DNA of 64,000 nt from JAEWSN01 sp942493335 (lineage in GTDB: Bacteria > Bacillota > Clostridia > DSM-8532): the NCBI GenBank assembly GCA_942493335.1, contig OW818693.1, positions 3,038,001 to 3,102,000 of the forward strand. The letters are read 5' to 3'. A program made the translations under genes and the position numbers. Positions within the stretch are counted from its first letter, which is position 1. Each line of letters starts with the position of its first letter. The notes beneath the pieces are model-generated. The model was not told the origin of the DNA. It was given only the letters and a program-made list of their open reading frames with translations, and did no database searches. Shown here piece after piece: positions 52,497 through 61,579 of this stretch.

Positions 52497-52542
52497 GGGT
52501 GTGCCGGACAAGGCGAAAATGTTGCGAAAGCGGGGTGGATAC

Positions 52543-53106
52543 GTGGAATCGGATGTCATGGATCTTCTGACCCTAATGTATGGTGAAATGAACACTCGGT
52601 TCAGCGGCCTCGAAGGGGAGACAAGAAGAACAAACCTCCTGATCGAAGGCACCGTACTGCCCAAGATAGATGCGTTGTTTGATGGCTATATCCAGAATAT
52701 GGAGATGCTGACGCTCAACACGCAACGCCTGGATTCACTGGATGAAAAAGTGGATCTGATGGGAATGCGGCTGGACGAGAACACATTGCGGCTGGATGAA
52801 AATACGCAACGTTTGGATCATGTCGAAACAGAGCTGCAGCAGGTCAATATCCGGTTGGACGAGAATACAGTGCGACTGGATTCTCTCGACGAGAAAGTGG
52901 ACCTCCTTAGTCTTCAAATGATCGACAATACACAACGGCTGGAAAAAGTTGAAATTGGATTGGGTCGGGTTGAACTGCTTATTGAAGGAACCTTGCAACC
53001 CAAAATCGAGGCTCTCTTCGATGGGTATTTGCAGAATACGGAACAACTCGCACGCATTGAGGCAGCGGTCAATCGTCCGCAGGAGCATATCAACCGTCGT
53101 GCCTGA
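52543..53106 (+). CDS. Coiled-coil protein with internal duplication, unknown function
   Basis: About 187 aa, beginning at GTG 52543 behind GGGGTGGA; ATG 52558 is an alternative. The sequence is nearly all helix with 7- and 11-residue periods (RLDENTLRLDENTQRLDHVE). The segment LIEGTVLPKIDALFDGYIQN near the N terminus is repeated near the C terminus as LIEGTLQPKIEALFDGYLQN, and RLDSLDEKVDL occurs twice between. No membrane helix or signal peptide. I do not recognise a named family. It stands alone between divergent rrf2 and nrdA. Confidence 0.7.
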   Translation: MESDVMDLLTLMYGEMNTRFSGLEGETRRTNLLIEGTVLPKIDALFDGYIQNMEMLTLNTQRLDSLDEKVDLMGMRLDENTLRLDENTQRLDHVETELQQVNIRLDENTVRLDSLDEKVDLLSLQMIDNTQRLEKVEIGLGRVELLIEGTLQPKIEALFDGYLQNTEQLARIEAAVNRPQEHINRRA

Positions 53107-53207
53107 TCAGGTGGTCCATTTCATTGTTTGTTTCAAGGACAGTTTTTTACTGGCTTCATAGCATATCTGTCGACTTCCATTTTCTTTCTGTAATGTGCCA
53201 TGGCTAC

Positions 53208-53236
53208 TTGCTCCTCTCCATATATGGTGGTAGAAT
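53208..53236 (+). promoter_or_regulatory. Promoter of nrdAB with possible NrdR box
   Basis: TTGCTC (53208-53213) and TAGAAT (53231-53236) with a 17-bp spacer and TG before the -10. The spacer contains the palindrome CCATATATGG (53218-53227). TCTCCATATATGGTGG at 53215-53230 matches 11 of 16 positions of the NrdR-box pattern as I remember it, including the core. A second box at the usual distance is not visible. Otherwise the 335-bp gap 53107-53441 holds a leader of about 200 bases with no clear structure. Confidence 0.45.
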
Positions 53237-53441
53237 CGCCAGACCTGAGGGTATGAATACTCTATCTTGTGGCCAGTCCGGAATACGGGTTCCTATTGGC
53301 ACAAATCGGGATCAGGCGAAGCTTTTGTGTGCCGCAAGGTCAGTCTGCGAGACGGATATGATTGCCCGCGGGACCAGGCTGAGCAGGTAATCGCCAGATG
53401 GGGTCAGCCATCAAACACCGGACGAGAAGGAGAAGTCGTTC

Positions 53442-56117
53442 ATGAACATACGCAAGCGAAATGGTCTGGAAGCCCCTTATGAACCGGAAAAGATCAGGCG
53501 TGCCATCCTGGCGGCATTTGCCAGCACGGGAGAAGTCGCGAATGAGAAACAGGTGGATGCAATCGTTGACAGTATCGGCAAGGAAGTGCTGACCCGTACG
53601 GTGTCCGGTACGCTTCTGACCGTGGAGGAAATTCAGGACCGCGTGGAGGAAGGGCTCATCGGGTTTCAGCAGCACAAGGCGGTCCGGCACTTCATTCTGT
53701 ACCGGACGAAGCACACCGGTTATCGCGAGCAGTTGGCCCGTTTCGCCGGCTGTCTGCCGGATGCTGGCAGCGTTGCCGGACAGGCGGTGCTCGCTGTCAT
53801 CCGCCGTCTGCAGCGGGAAGAGGACGAAAGCCTGTACCCCGCGGAACTCCTGTTGCACAAGTTCGAATCCTTCCGCAAGAATGCCATGACGGAGGCGGAT
53901 ATCGTCAGGTCCTTTTCACGGGCCGCACTGGAACTGACCTCGAAAGAATCCCCTCGTTGGGAGTTTGTCGCATCCGCCTTTCTCTCCATCCAGTTGCGCA
54001 TGGACATCGTTCGCGAGACCACCCGGCTCGATATCCACGGTTTTGAAGGGAAAATCCGGCATCTGACGCAGGAAAACCTGTACGGTGCCTATATGCTCGA
54101 GGCCTACTCCCCTGAGGACCTCGCAAGTCTGGAAGCGGTTCTGGACAACGGCCGGGACGGGCTGCTCACCTACAGCAGCCTGGATCTGCTCATCAAGCGG
54201 TATCTGATTCATGACGGGGACAACCGGGTGCTGGAAACCCCGCAGGAAATGTTCATGGGGATCGCCATGCATCTCGCCATCCCGGAAGGGGAGAACCGCG
54301 TCTATTGGGCGAAACGATTCTATGACATGCTCAGCAGGCTGAAGGTCACCATGGCGACGCCGACCATGTCCAACGCGCGGAAGCCTTATCATCAGCTTTC
54401 CTCCTGTTTCATCGATACCGTGCCGGATGCGTTGGACGGCATTTACCGCTCCATCGCGAACTTTTCACAGGTATCCAAGTTCGGCGGAGGCATGGGCTTG
54501 TATTTCGGCAAGGTCCGTGCGGTCGGATCGGACATTCGCGGCTTCAAAGGCGCAGCCGGCGGGGTGATGCGCTGGATCAAGCTTGCCAATGACACTGCTG
54601 TTGCCGTGGATCAGCTCGGTGTACGACAGGGTGCGGTCGCGGTCTATCTGGATGCATGGCATCGGGATCTGCCGGAATTCCTGCAGATGAAAACCAACAA
54701 CGGCGATGACCGGCTGAAGGCGCACGATGTCTTTCCTGCCATCTGCTATCCGGATCTGTTCTGGAAGCTGGCTCGGGACGACATGGATGCCGTCTGGCAT
54801 CTGATGTGCCCGCATGAGATCGAAAAGGCGCGCGGCTATTCGCTGGAAGACTTTTGGGGCGATGAATGGGAACGGCGCTATCATGAATGTGTGGCGGATC
54901 CTTCCATCACCAAACGGGATATTTCCGTGAAAGATCTGGTACGACTCATCATCAAATCCGTAGTGGAAACGGGCACGCCGTTTGCCTTCAACCGGGATGC
55001 GGTGAACCGGGCCAATCCGAACCCGCACGCCGGAATGATCTACGCGTCCAACCTCTGTACGGAAATCGCCCAGAACATGGCGCCCATCGAGAGCCTTGCC
55101 CAGGAAACGGTGGAAACGGATGGGGAGACGGTCGTGGTGACCCGGACAAAAGCCGGGGATTTCGTTGTCTGCAACCTGGCCTCCCTTGTATTGGGGAATC
55201 TTGACGTTGGTTCATTTTATTCAGCTGGCTCTCTTGATTCAGCTGGCTCTCTTGATTCAGCCGGCTCTATTGATTCGGCCGGCTCGATTGATGCTGCCGG
55301 CTCCATGGCGCCTGCTGCATCCCCTGGTTCCTCTATGGCGAATGACGGGGAGCTTGCCACCATCATCCCCGCCATCGTCCGCGCGCTCGACAATGTGATG
55401 GAACTCAACTATTATCCGGTTCCATACGCCCGCATCACGAACAGGCGCTACCGGCCCATCGGCCTCGGTTCGAGCGGGTACCATCATCTGTTGGCCAAAC
55501 ACGGCATCCGGTGGGAATCGCATGAGCACCTCGCCTTTGCGGATGCGCTGTATGAACGGATCAATCGGCTGGCCATCCGGGCAAGCTGCGATTTGGCCGT
55601 CGAGAAGGGGGCCTATCCGCTCTTCGAAGGATCGGACTGGCAGACAGGCGCCTATTTTGACAAACGGGCCTACCATTCTCCAGTATGGGACGCATTGCGT
55701 GCGGAAGTGGCGGAAAAGGGCCTGCGCAACGGATATCTGATGGCCATCGCCCCGACCGGCACCACCAGTGTGATCGCAGGAACAACGGCTGCGGTGGACC
55801 CCATCATGAGCCGGTATTTCCTCGAAGAGAAGAAAGGCATGATTGTTCCGCGCGTTGCTCCGGACCTTACGCCGCTGACGTTCTGGCTGTACAAGGGCGC
55901 CCACACCCTGGATCAGAACTGGATTGTCGATGCGGCAGCCGTCCGGCAGCGCCACATCGACCAGGCTCAATCCGTGAACCTGTTCATTACCCCGGATTTC
56001 ACCATGCGGCAGGTTCTGGCCTTGTACATCCGTGCCTGGGAAAAAGGCGTGAAGACCCTATATTATGTGCGGAGCCAGTCGCTTGAGGTCGAGGACTGCG
56101 ACGTCTGTTCTGCTTGA
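53442..56117 (+). CDS. nrdA: Ribonucleoside-diphosphate reductase, large (alpha) subunit
   Basis: 891 aa class I enzyme that reduces ribonucleotides to deoxyribonucleotides. An ATP-cone opens the protein (MNIRKRNGLEAPYEPEKIRR). The barrel holds TMSNARKPYHQLSSCFIDTV, NLCTEIAQNM with catalytic Asn537, Cys539 and Glu541, and PTGTTSVIAGTTAAVDPIMS. The C terminus has the shuttling Cys pair (EDCDVCSA). An unusual insert at about residues 594-622 is built of six-residue S-A-G-S-L/I-D units just after the VCNLASLVLGNL strand. GAGAAGGAG precedes the start. It is co-directional with nrdB, 72 bp apart. Confidence 0.95.
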   Translation: MNIRKRNGLEAPYEPEKIRRAILAAFASTGEVANEKQVDAIVDSIGKEVLTRTVSGTLLTVEEIQDRVEEGLIGFQQHKAVRHFILYRTKHTGYREQLARFAGCLPDAGSVAGQAVLAVIRRLQREEDESLYPAELLLHKFESFRKNAMTEADIVRSFSRAALELTSKESPRWEFVASAFLSIQLRMDIVRETTRLDIHGFEGKIRHLTQENLYGAYMLEAYSPEDLASLEAVLDNGRDGLLTYSSLDLLIKRYLIHDGDNRVLETPQEMFMGIAMHLAIPEGENRVYWAKRFYDMLSRLKVTMATPTMSNARKPYHQLSSCFIDTVPDALDGIYRSIANFSQVSKFGGGMGLYFGKVRAVGSDIRGFKGAAGGVMRWIKLANDTAVAVDQLGVRQGAVAVYLDAWHRDLPEFLQMKTNNGDDRLKAHDVFPAICYPDLFWKLARDDMDAVWHLMCPHEIEKARGYSLEDFWGDEWERRYHECVADPSITKRDISVKDLVRLIIKSVVETGTPFAFNRDAVNRANPNPHAGMIYASNLCTEIAQNMAPIESLAQETVETDGETVVVTRTKAGDFVVCNLASLVLGNLDVGSFYSAGSLDSAGSLDSAGSIDSAGSIDAAGSMAPAASPGSSMANDGELATIIPAIVRALDNVMELNYYPVPYARITNRRYRPIGLGSSGYHHLLAKHGIRWESHEHLAFADALYERINRLAIRASCDLAVEKGAYPLFEGSDWQTGAYFDKRAYHSPVWDALRAEVAEKGLRNGYLMAIAPTGTTSVIAGTTAAVDPIMSRYFLEEKKGMIVPRVAPDLTPLTFWLYKGAHTLDQNWIVDAAAVRQRHIDQAQSVNLFITPDFTMRQVLALYIRAWEKGVKTLYYVRSQSLEVEDCDVCSA
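55221..55307 (+). repeat. 18-bp in-frame tandem repeat inside nrdA
   Basis: Four full 18-bp units (core TCAGCTGGCTCTCTTGAT) and one partial unit, encoding SAGSLD twice, SAGSID twice, then AAGSM. The first two units are identical, pointing to recent growth. Confidence 0.92.
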
Positions 56118-56189
56118 ACAAAGGAACTTTCTGCGGCCAATGAATACAGCGGAGGTCGACAACTAGACGCATCGCGCGCAAGGAGTAAA

Positions 56190-57233
56190 ATGGATCAACT
56201 GCACCGCAAACCGCTGTTCAACGAAGCGGGAGACATCGAAATTGGAAAACGCCGGCTCATCAACGGCAACACCACAAACCTGAATGACTTCAACAACCTC
56301 AAATACACCTGGGTCAGCGACTGGTACCGGCAGGCGATGAACAATTTCTGGATCCCCGAAGAAATCAATCTGACCCAGGATGTGAAGGAATACCGGCTGC
56401 TCGAGCCGGATGAGCGCACGGCCTACGACAAGATCCTGTCGTTCCTGATCTTCCTCGACAGCATCCAGACGGCGAACCTGCCCAATATCGGCGGGTTCAT
56501 CACAGCCAACGAGGTGAATCTCTGCCTGACGATCCATGCGTTCCAGGAGGCGGTCCATTCTCAGAGCTACGGCTACATGCTGGACAGCATCTGCTCCCCG
56601 GAGGAACGGCAGCGCATCCTGTACCAATGGAAGGACGATCCGCTCCTGCTTGCGCGGAACCGGTTCATCGGGGATCTGTATGAGGAATTTCATCGGTCTC
56701 CGAACGCATACAGCCTGGTCAGGACGATGATCGCCAACTACATTCTGGAAGGCATCTATTTTTATTCCGGGTTCATGTTCTTCTACAACCTCGGCCGGCA
56801 GGGGAAGATGCCGGGTTCCGTGCAGGAAATCCGCTATATCAACCGGGATGAGAATACGCACCTCTGGCTTTTCCGTGAAATGATCCTCGAACTGCGCAAG
56901 GAGGAACCGGATCTGTTCACCGAAGAACGGCTGGCTGGTTACCGTGACATGGTAAAAGAAGGCGTCGAGCAGGAGATCACCTGGGGACGCCATGTCATCG
57001 GGGAGCGGATTACCGGGCTGACATCCGGCATGGTGGAGAATTACATCCGGTATCTCGGGAATCTTCGCAGCGAAGGGCTAGGGCTTGGAACCCTCTACCC
57101 GGAGCACCGGGAGGAGCCTGCCTCGATGGCGTGGGTCCGGGAATATGCCAACGCGAACATGATGAAGACGGACTTCTTTGAAGCGAAGCCCTCCGCCTAT
57201 ACGAAGGCGGGGGCTGTGCTGGACGATCTGTAG
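56190..57233 (+). CDS. nrdB: Ribonucleoside-diphosphate reductase, small (beta) subunit
   Basis: 347 aa ferritin-like subunit that holds the tyrosyl radical and di-iron centre. The ligand set is visible: Asp90 (FLIFLDSIQ), Glu120 and His123 with radical Tyr127 (EAVHSQSY), Glu187 (ILEGIYFYS), Glu221 and His224 (DENTH). The Tyr is present, so this is a conventional radical-tyrosine type that needs oxygen for activation, which suggests an aerotolerant host. AAGGAG lies before the start at 56190. Confidence 0.95.
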   Translation: MDQLHRKPLFNEAGDIEIGKRRLINGNTTNLNDFNNLKYTWVSDWYRQAMNNFWIPEEINLTQDVKEYRLLEPDERTAYDKILSFLIFLDSIQTANLPNIGGFITANEVNLCLTIHAFQEAVHSQSYGYMLDSICSPEERQRILYQWKDDPLLLARNRFIGDLYEEFHRSPNAYSLVRTMIANYILEGIYFYSGFMFFYNLGRQGKMPGSVQEIRYINRDENTHLWLFREMILELRKEEPDLFTEERLAGYRDMVKEGVEQEITWGRHVIGERITGLTSGMVENYIRYLGNLRSEGLGLGTLYPEHREEPASMAWVREYANANMMKTDFFEAKPSAYTKAGAVLDDL

Positions 57234-57253
57234 GGTCCTATCCGTTGCGTCTG

Positions 57254-57472
57254 TCAGTGGTGGCAGCAGCCTCCGCATTGATGCGCATTCGGGCAGGAAG
57301 GCGCCGCCTCCCTGGTTGTGCGTGTCAGCGAATTGCGCTTCCCGTAGCGGGTCGCGGGATTTGTCGCGCCGCAGGTCGGACAGGTGATGGCGCCTGTTTC
57401 GCGCTCCGCGACGGATGCTTTCTTGTTGTACTCCAGCCCGCAGGCGGAACAGGTCAAATCGTAGAATGGCAT
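57254..57472 (-). CDS. FmdB-type small zinc-ribbon protein
   Basis: 72 aa. It opens with PFYDLTCSACGLEYNKKASV and continues to ITCPTCGATN, giving the CxxC...CxxC zinc ribbon of FmdB-like regulatory proteins. The tail CPNAHQCGGCCHH is an additional Cys/His cluster. AGGAGG stands before the start at 57472. It converges on nrdB, whose stop is 20 bp away. Role unknown. Confidence 0.85.
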   Translation of the reverse strand: MPFYDLTCSACGLEYNKKASVAERETGAITCPTCGATNPATRYGKRNSLTRTTREAAPSCPNAHQCGGCCHH

Positions 57473-57539
57473 GCATATCCTCCTGAATCGTCTGACGAAT
57501 CTTCCTTTCATTTTACCGGGTGAAGCGCGAACAGGCAAG

Positions 57540-57582
57540 AAAAGGAGCTGTCTCAAGCACCTTCGTGTTGAAACAGCTCCTT
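57540..57582 (-). terminator. Terminator of the third ABC importer operon
   Basis: Long imperfect stem, AAGGAGCTGT...CAAGCAC and CGTGTTG...ACAGCTCCTT. On the minus strand it is followed by TTTTCTT. It lies 46 bp after the stop at 57628. Confidence 0.85.
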
Positions 57583-57627
57583 CTTGTCATCTGTGCAGGT
57601 TATTCCTGTCCCTGGTTATTCCCGGAC

Positions 57628-59250
57628 TTACTTCACAGCTGCATTGATTTCATCAAGTACAGGCTGGACCTTCGGCATCATGGAAGCGACGAACGCATCC
57701 CAGTCTCCGCCGATGTCCTTGGAGGATTGCAGCAGCTCGATCATCTTGGCCTTCACATCGGCGCCGTATGTGCCGTACTTGTCCTTGTTCGGCGCGCTCA
57801 TGAAGGAGACCGCATAATCGAAGCCCTTGATGCCGACGGAATTCTTGCCCATGTAGTCCCACACTTGCTGGTTCTGGGCGATGCCGTAAGGAGCATCGGC
57901 CGGATTGCCCGGACGGGTGAGGCCGGCGGGTGTGAATTCGCCGAAACGCATTTCAGAGTAGGGATTCACATATTGCTTGGTGGCAGGATCGATCGGCCAG
58001 AGAACCTTGATTTTGCCGTCGGATTCCTTGGAGTAGTCCTTGCCTTCAAAGCCGAGCCACTGGAAGAGCATGCCTTCGTCGCTCTGCAGGTAATTCCACA
58101 TGGCGAGCACACGGTCCATTTTCGCCTGGTCGACCTTGTTGGAGAACGCGGTGACTGACCAGTAATCTTCGGTCTGGGTCATCCAGAACTTGCCGTCGAA
58201 GGTGATGATGGCAGGTCCGACAGCGGATTCGTCCTTGATCAGACCCGCCTTGAGAAGCTTGCTGCTCAGGTCGTTGTACGTGGAAGCGCCGCCTGCATAT
58301 TTTGCAAAGGCACGGCTGGCCACGAACATGTCGGTGGGTTCACTGCCCTTGAACTGGATGTTGTCCTTGAAGATGACGCCGCTCTGGAACAGGTCATAGG
58401 TCTTCAGGACGCCGTCGCGGTATTCAGGTGTTGAGGGAGGCCATACGTATTTGCCGTCGGCGCCCTTGATATAGGAGCAGGTTTCGTTGCCTTCCGCAGG
58501 AACGGATCCGATGAAGAGAACGGGAGCATGCGGGAAAGCCCAGGTGTCCATGACCAGACCGGCCATGTTCGAGTCCTTCGCCATGGCAGCCTTCACGAGG
58601 GCGACCCATTCTTCATAGGTATAAACGTCGCCTTCCTTGTACAGGCCGAGGTCCTTGGCGATGTCGCGGCGATAGACCCAGTGGGAGGCATAGGTGTTCT
58701 GTGCGACTTCGGGATTGTTGCGGTTGGCGGGCCATGCGTACAGCTTGCCGTCCACCTTCATCGCTTCGATGGATTTCATGCCGGAGGCAAGACGGTTCAG
58801 CTCGGGCTGTTCCTGAATCTTGCCCATCGGGATTTCAGCGAAGGCACCCTGTTTCGCCCAGGTCTTGTATTCCTGGGAGCTTGCGCCCTTCAGATCCCAC
58901 CAGACCAGGTCGGGCATGTCGTTGGCGGAGACCCAGGTGCGGATTTTTTCGCCCCAGTCACCCCAGGAAACGGGTTGATACTCGAACTCAATGCCGAATT
59001 GTTCCTTGATGAAATCGGATTTCGGATTATTGCCGCATTTCTCGGCGTCCATGACGTCCATGGAAACCTTGATGACATCCTTCGGCTTCTCACTAGGTGC
59101 AGCTTCGGAAGAAGCAGCGGAGGAGGAAGCTGCGACGGATTCGGATGCCGAGGACGATGCGGCGGGGGCTGCGGTTCCACCACAGCCGGCCAGCGAGCCG
59201 ACAACCAGAATGACGGCCAGTAGCAGTGCAAGTGTTTTCTTTCTTGACAT
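57628..59250 (-). CDS. Sugar ABC transporter substrate-binding lipoprotein
   Basis: 540 aa. Signal peptide with lipobox LAGC (Cys23), then an Ala/Ser-rich linker to about residue 60. The binding domain starts KDVIKVSMDVMDAEKCGNNP and includes MPDLVWWDLKGASSQEYKTW and RRDIAKDLGLYKEGDVYTYE, as usual in LplA-type proteins. GGAGGG lies before the start at 59250; an earlier in-frame ATG is less likely. It follows two permease genes in the same direction (gap 169 bp) and ends at a terminator. Confidence 0.93.
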   Translation of the reverse strand: MSRKKTLALLLAVILVVGSLAGCGGTAAPAASSSASESVAASSSAASSEAAPSEKPKDVIKVSMDVMDAEKCGNNPKSDFIKEQFGIEFEYQPVSWGDWGEKIRTWVSANDMPDLVWWDLKGASSQEYKTWAKQGAFAEIPMGKIQEQPELNRLASGMKSIEAMKVDGKLYAWPANRNNPEVAQNTYASHWVYRRDIAKDLGLYKEGDVYTYEEWVALVKAAMAKDSNMAGLVMDTWAFPHAPVLFIGSVPAEGNETCSYIKGADGKYVWPPSTPEYRDGVLKTYDLFQSGVIFKDNIQFKGSEPTDMFVASRAFAKYAGGASTYNDLSSKLLKAGLIKDESAVGPAIITFDGKFWMTQTEDYWSVTAFSNKVDQAKMDRVLAMWNYLQSDEGMLFQWLGFEGKDYSKESDGKIKVLWPIDPATKQYVNPYSEMRFGEFTPAGLTRPGNPADAPYGIAQNQQVWDYMGKNSVGIKGFDYAVSFMSAPNKDKYGTYGADVKAKMIELLQSSKDIGGDWDAFVASMMPKVQPVLDEINAAVK

Positions 59251-59419
59251 GAGAAGATGCCCTCCATTCATTTTTTATATCGACGGCGGATGCCGCTGAT
59301 ATCAGTCTGTTCCATGTGAATCCGGGAAAAAGGCAACAGGAAAGCGAGGGTGTCGGAAATTCAACCGTCAGCCTGTCCTGGGGCGGGAAACAGTTCCAGT
59401 CGGATCGGGGGCGCGTCCG

Positions 59420-60352
59420 TTATTCCTTGACGGCGCCCAGCATCATGCCGGAGAGAAAATACTTTTGCAGGAACGGATACAGCATCATCATCGGAAACAT
59501 CGTCACCACAATGGAAGCCATCTTGATGCTGTCTCCGTAGGTGTCAGGCTTGACCTGCCCGGGAACAAGCGTGGTATTGGCGAAGTTCGCATCCTGGATG
59601 ATTTTACGCAAAGTCAGCTGCAACGGCCATTTGGTCGTGGTGCGGATGAACATCATGGCGCTGAACCACTCGTTCCAACGATCCACGACATAGTACAAGG
59701 TAAAGGTTGCCAGCAACGGCAACGAGAGCGGGAGGATGATGCGGATGAGGATGGTGATGTCGGAGGCCCCGTCCAGTTTGGCCGACTCCTCAAGGGAAGG
59801 CGGCAGGGATTTGAAGTAATTCGAGATGATCAGCATGTACATGATGGCGATGCCGGTGGGGATGATCATGACCGCCAGCGTGTTCATCAGCTTGAGGTCC
59901 TTGATGAGCAGGTAGTAGGGGATGATGCCGCCGGAGAAGTACATGGTGAAGACGATCAGGAAGCGGAAAAAGCGGCGGCCGGGGATCGGTTTGGTCAGTG
60001 CGTAGGCGCAAAGGATGGTAAGGAGCATGTTGTAAGCGGTTCCCACGACGGTGATGATGGTCGAGTTGAAAAGGCTGGTCCAGATGAGTCTGGACTTGAA
60101 GACGAATCCATAGCTGTCCAGGATGATCTTCGAGGGCCACAGCATGAACTTGGACCGGACATAGATCTGCTGGGGCACGAGGGAGACCAGCACTGCATTG
60201 TAAAAGGGATACAGGACGGTCAGCGCGAACACGGAGAGGATGAAGATGAGGACGGCGTCCGTGAGCGTGAACTTCTGGATGCGGTTTGACTTCAGGGTGA
60301 CGATTTTTTCCGGGCGGTTCCCTGTTTTTTCTGTCTTTGCAATGGAGCTCAT
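59420..60352 (-). CDS. Sugar ABC transporter permease, YtcP type
   Basis: 310 aa. Six membrane helices (first: TDAVLIFILSVFALTVLYPF). The EAA loop is ESAKLDGASDITILIRIILP near residue 192. The start at 60352 is behind AAAGGAGGA; the frame is open for a further 111 codons upstream as an artefact of the overlapping strand. It follows the other permease by 17 bp and ends LSGMMLGAVKE. Confidence 0.93.
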   Translation of the reverse strand: MSSIAKTEKTGNRPEKIVTLKSNRIQKFTLTDAVLIFILSVFALTVLYPFYNAVLVSLVPQQIYVRSKFMLWPSKIILDSYGFVFKSRLIWTSLFNSTIITVVGTAYNMLLTILCAYALTKPIPGRRFFRFLIVFTMYFSGGIIPYYLLIKDLKLMNTLAVMIIPTGIAIMYMLIISNYFKSLPPSLEESAKLDGASDITILIRIILPLSLPLLATFTLYYVVDRWNEWFSAMMFIRTTTKWPLQLTLRKIIQDANFANTTLVPGQVKPDTYGDSIKMASIVVTMFPMMMLYPFLQKYFLSGMMLGAVKE

Positions 60353-60369
60353 GATGGCCTTCCTCCTTT

Positions 60370-61344
60370 CTAGATGATTCCGTCGTTGCCGAAGGCACGC
60401 GCAAACCGGTTGGCTGAAATCAGCAATACGAAATTGATGACATTCTTGAACAGGCCGACCGCTGTCGGGAAGCCCATGTCCACTGCCACTTCCCGCTGGA
60501 AGGTGATGCGGTAGATGAAGGTGTCGATGGTATCCGCAACCGGGTAGACCGGCGGGCTGTACATATTGAAGATCTGGTCGAAGCTGCCGTCCATGACGCC
60601 GCCGATTCGGAGCAGCAGCTGGATGACGATCATGCCGACAAGGCCGGGCAGCGTGATGTAGAGGATTTTTTGCAGGCGGTTGCAACCGTCGATGGTGGCC
60701 GCCTCATACAAGGCCGGATCAATGCCGGCAATGCAGGCCAGATAGATGATGGTGCCCCACCCGGCTTCCTTCCAGATATCCGTTCCGACGAGGAACCCGC
60801 GGAAGGTGGTGTCATTGTAGAGAAAATCCCAGCTCTTCGCCATTTCCGGGCTCATGACTTCGATGATTTTCTTCATGGCGCCCGCATCGCCGAATAGGTT
60901 CAGGCAGATGCCGGCCACGATGATCCAGGAGAGAAAGTGAGGAAAGGTATATACGGTCTGCAGGACGCCCTTGAACTTCGGCATGTAGACTTCATTGAGC
61001 ATGATTGCAAGGAGGATCGGGAAGGGAAAACCGAATACGATTTTCTGGAAGGAGATGATGAGGGTGTTGATGAGGGCCCTGAAAAAGTCCGTCTCGATCA
61101 TCATCCGCTTGAAGTGATCAAAGCCGATCCAGGGGCTGGCTGCGATGCCACGGAGCGAATATTCCTTGAAGGCCAGTTGCACACCATACATCGGGACATA
61201 GCGGAAAATGATGAAGAAGGCGATCGGCAACGCCAGCATCACATAGATGTAGCGGTAAAACCAGATTTCCTTCTTGATGGCGGCCCAACGGGATTTGCCT
61301 GGTGTTTTCGGGGGAGCGGAGACGTTTTGTGAGGTTGCAGACAC
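60370..61344 (-). CDS. Sugar ABC transporter permease, LplB type
   Basis: 324 aa. The start is taken as GTG at 61344, with AGGAAGGGG upstream; an ATG 40 codons earlier would give an odd N-terminal tail. Helices start at YRYIYVMLALPIAFFIIFRY. The EAA loop reads EAATIDGCNRLQKILYITLP. It is the first gene of the operon, with a consensus promoter about 205 bp upstream. Confidence 0.9.
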   Translation of the reverse strand: MSATSQNVSAPPKTPGKSRWAAIKKEIWFYRYIYVMLALPIAFFIIFRYVPMYGVQLAFKEYSLRGIAASPWIGFDHFKRMMIETDFFRALINTLIISFQKIVFGFPFPILLAIMLNEVYMPKFKGVLQTVYTFPHFLSWIIVAGICLNLFGDAGAMKKIIEVMSPEMAKSWDFLYNDTTFRGFLVGTDIWKEAGWGTIIYLACIAGIDPALYEAATIDGCNRLQKILYITLPGLVGMIVIQLLLRIGGVMDGSFDQIFNMYSPPVYPVADTIDTFIYRITFQREVAVDMGFPTAVGLFKNVINFVLLISANRFARAFGNDGII

Positions 61345-61550
61345 TTCGTTTTCCCCTTCCTGCTTGTCATCTGTCGTGTGTATTGCTATGGATATTTGCA
61401 GTGGGTTCTGTAATGTTTCAATTTGTGTGATATGGGACGAGGTGTTGCTTTTTCTGTGAAACACCGAATGGGGATGATGATGTAATGTGATGAAATCAAT
61501 CGTAAATGATCATCCGTGAACGAAAATGTAATGTTCCAAATATTGTCCCC

Positions 61551-61579
61551 ATTCTATCGTTCGAAATATGAAATGTCAA
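61551..61579 (-). promoter_or_regulatory. Promoter of the third ABC importer operon
   Basis: Minus-strand TTGACA (61574-61579) and TAGAAT (61551-61556) with a 17-bp spacer, leaving a leader of about 200 bases before the GTG start. The 500-bp gap 61345-61844 otherwise holds only the terminator at 61776-61808. Confidence 0.85.

Noticed and set aside
52495..52542. ATG at 52495 as start of the coiled-coil gene
   Set aside because: It overlaps the TATAAT box, so it would not be on the transcript; GTG at 52543 has a ribosome site.
53240..53441. Cobalamin or other riboswitch before nrdA
   Set aside because: No recognisable B12-box or paired core; only short, weak hairpins can be drawn.
55221..55307. 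Tandem 18-bp repeats as a CRISPR-like array
   Set aside because: Units are contiguous with no spacers and stay in frame within nrdA.
59420..60685. Extended N terminus of 111 codons for the YtcP-type permease
   Set aside because: The extension overlaps the upstream permease, is Pro/His/Arg-rich and lacks a ribosome site; the ATG at 60352 has a strong one.
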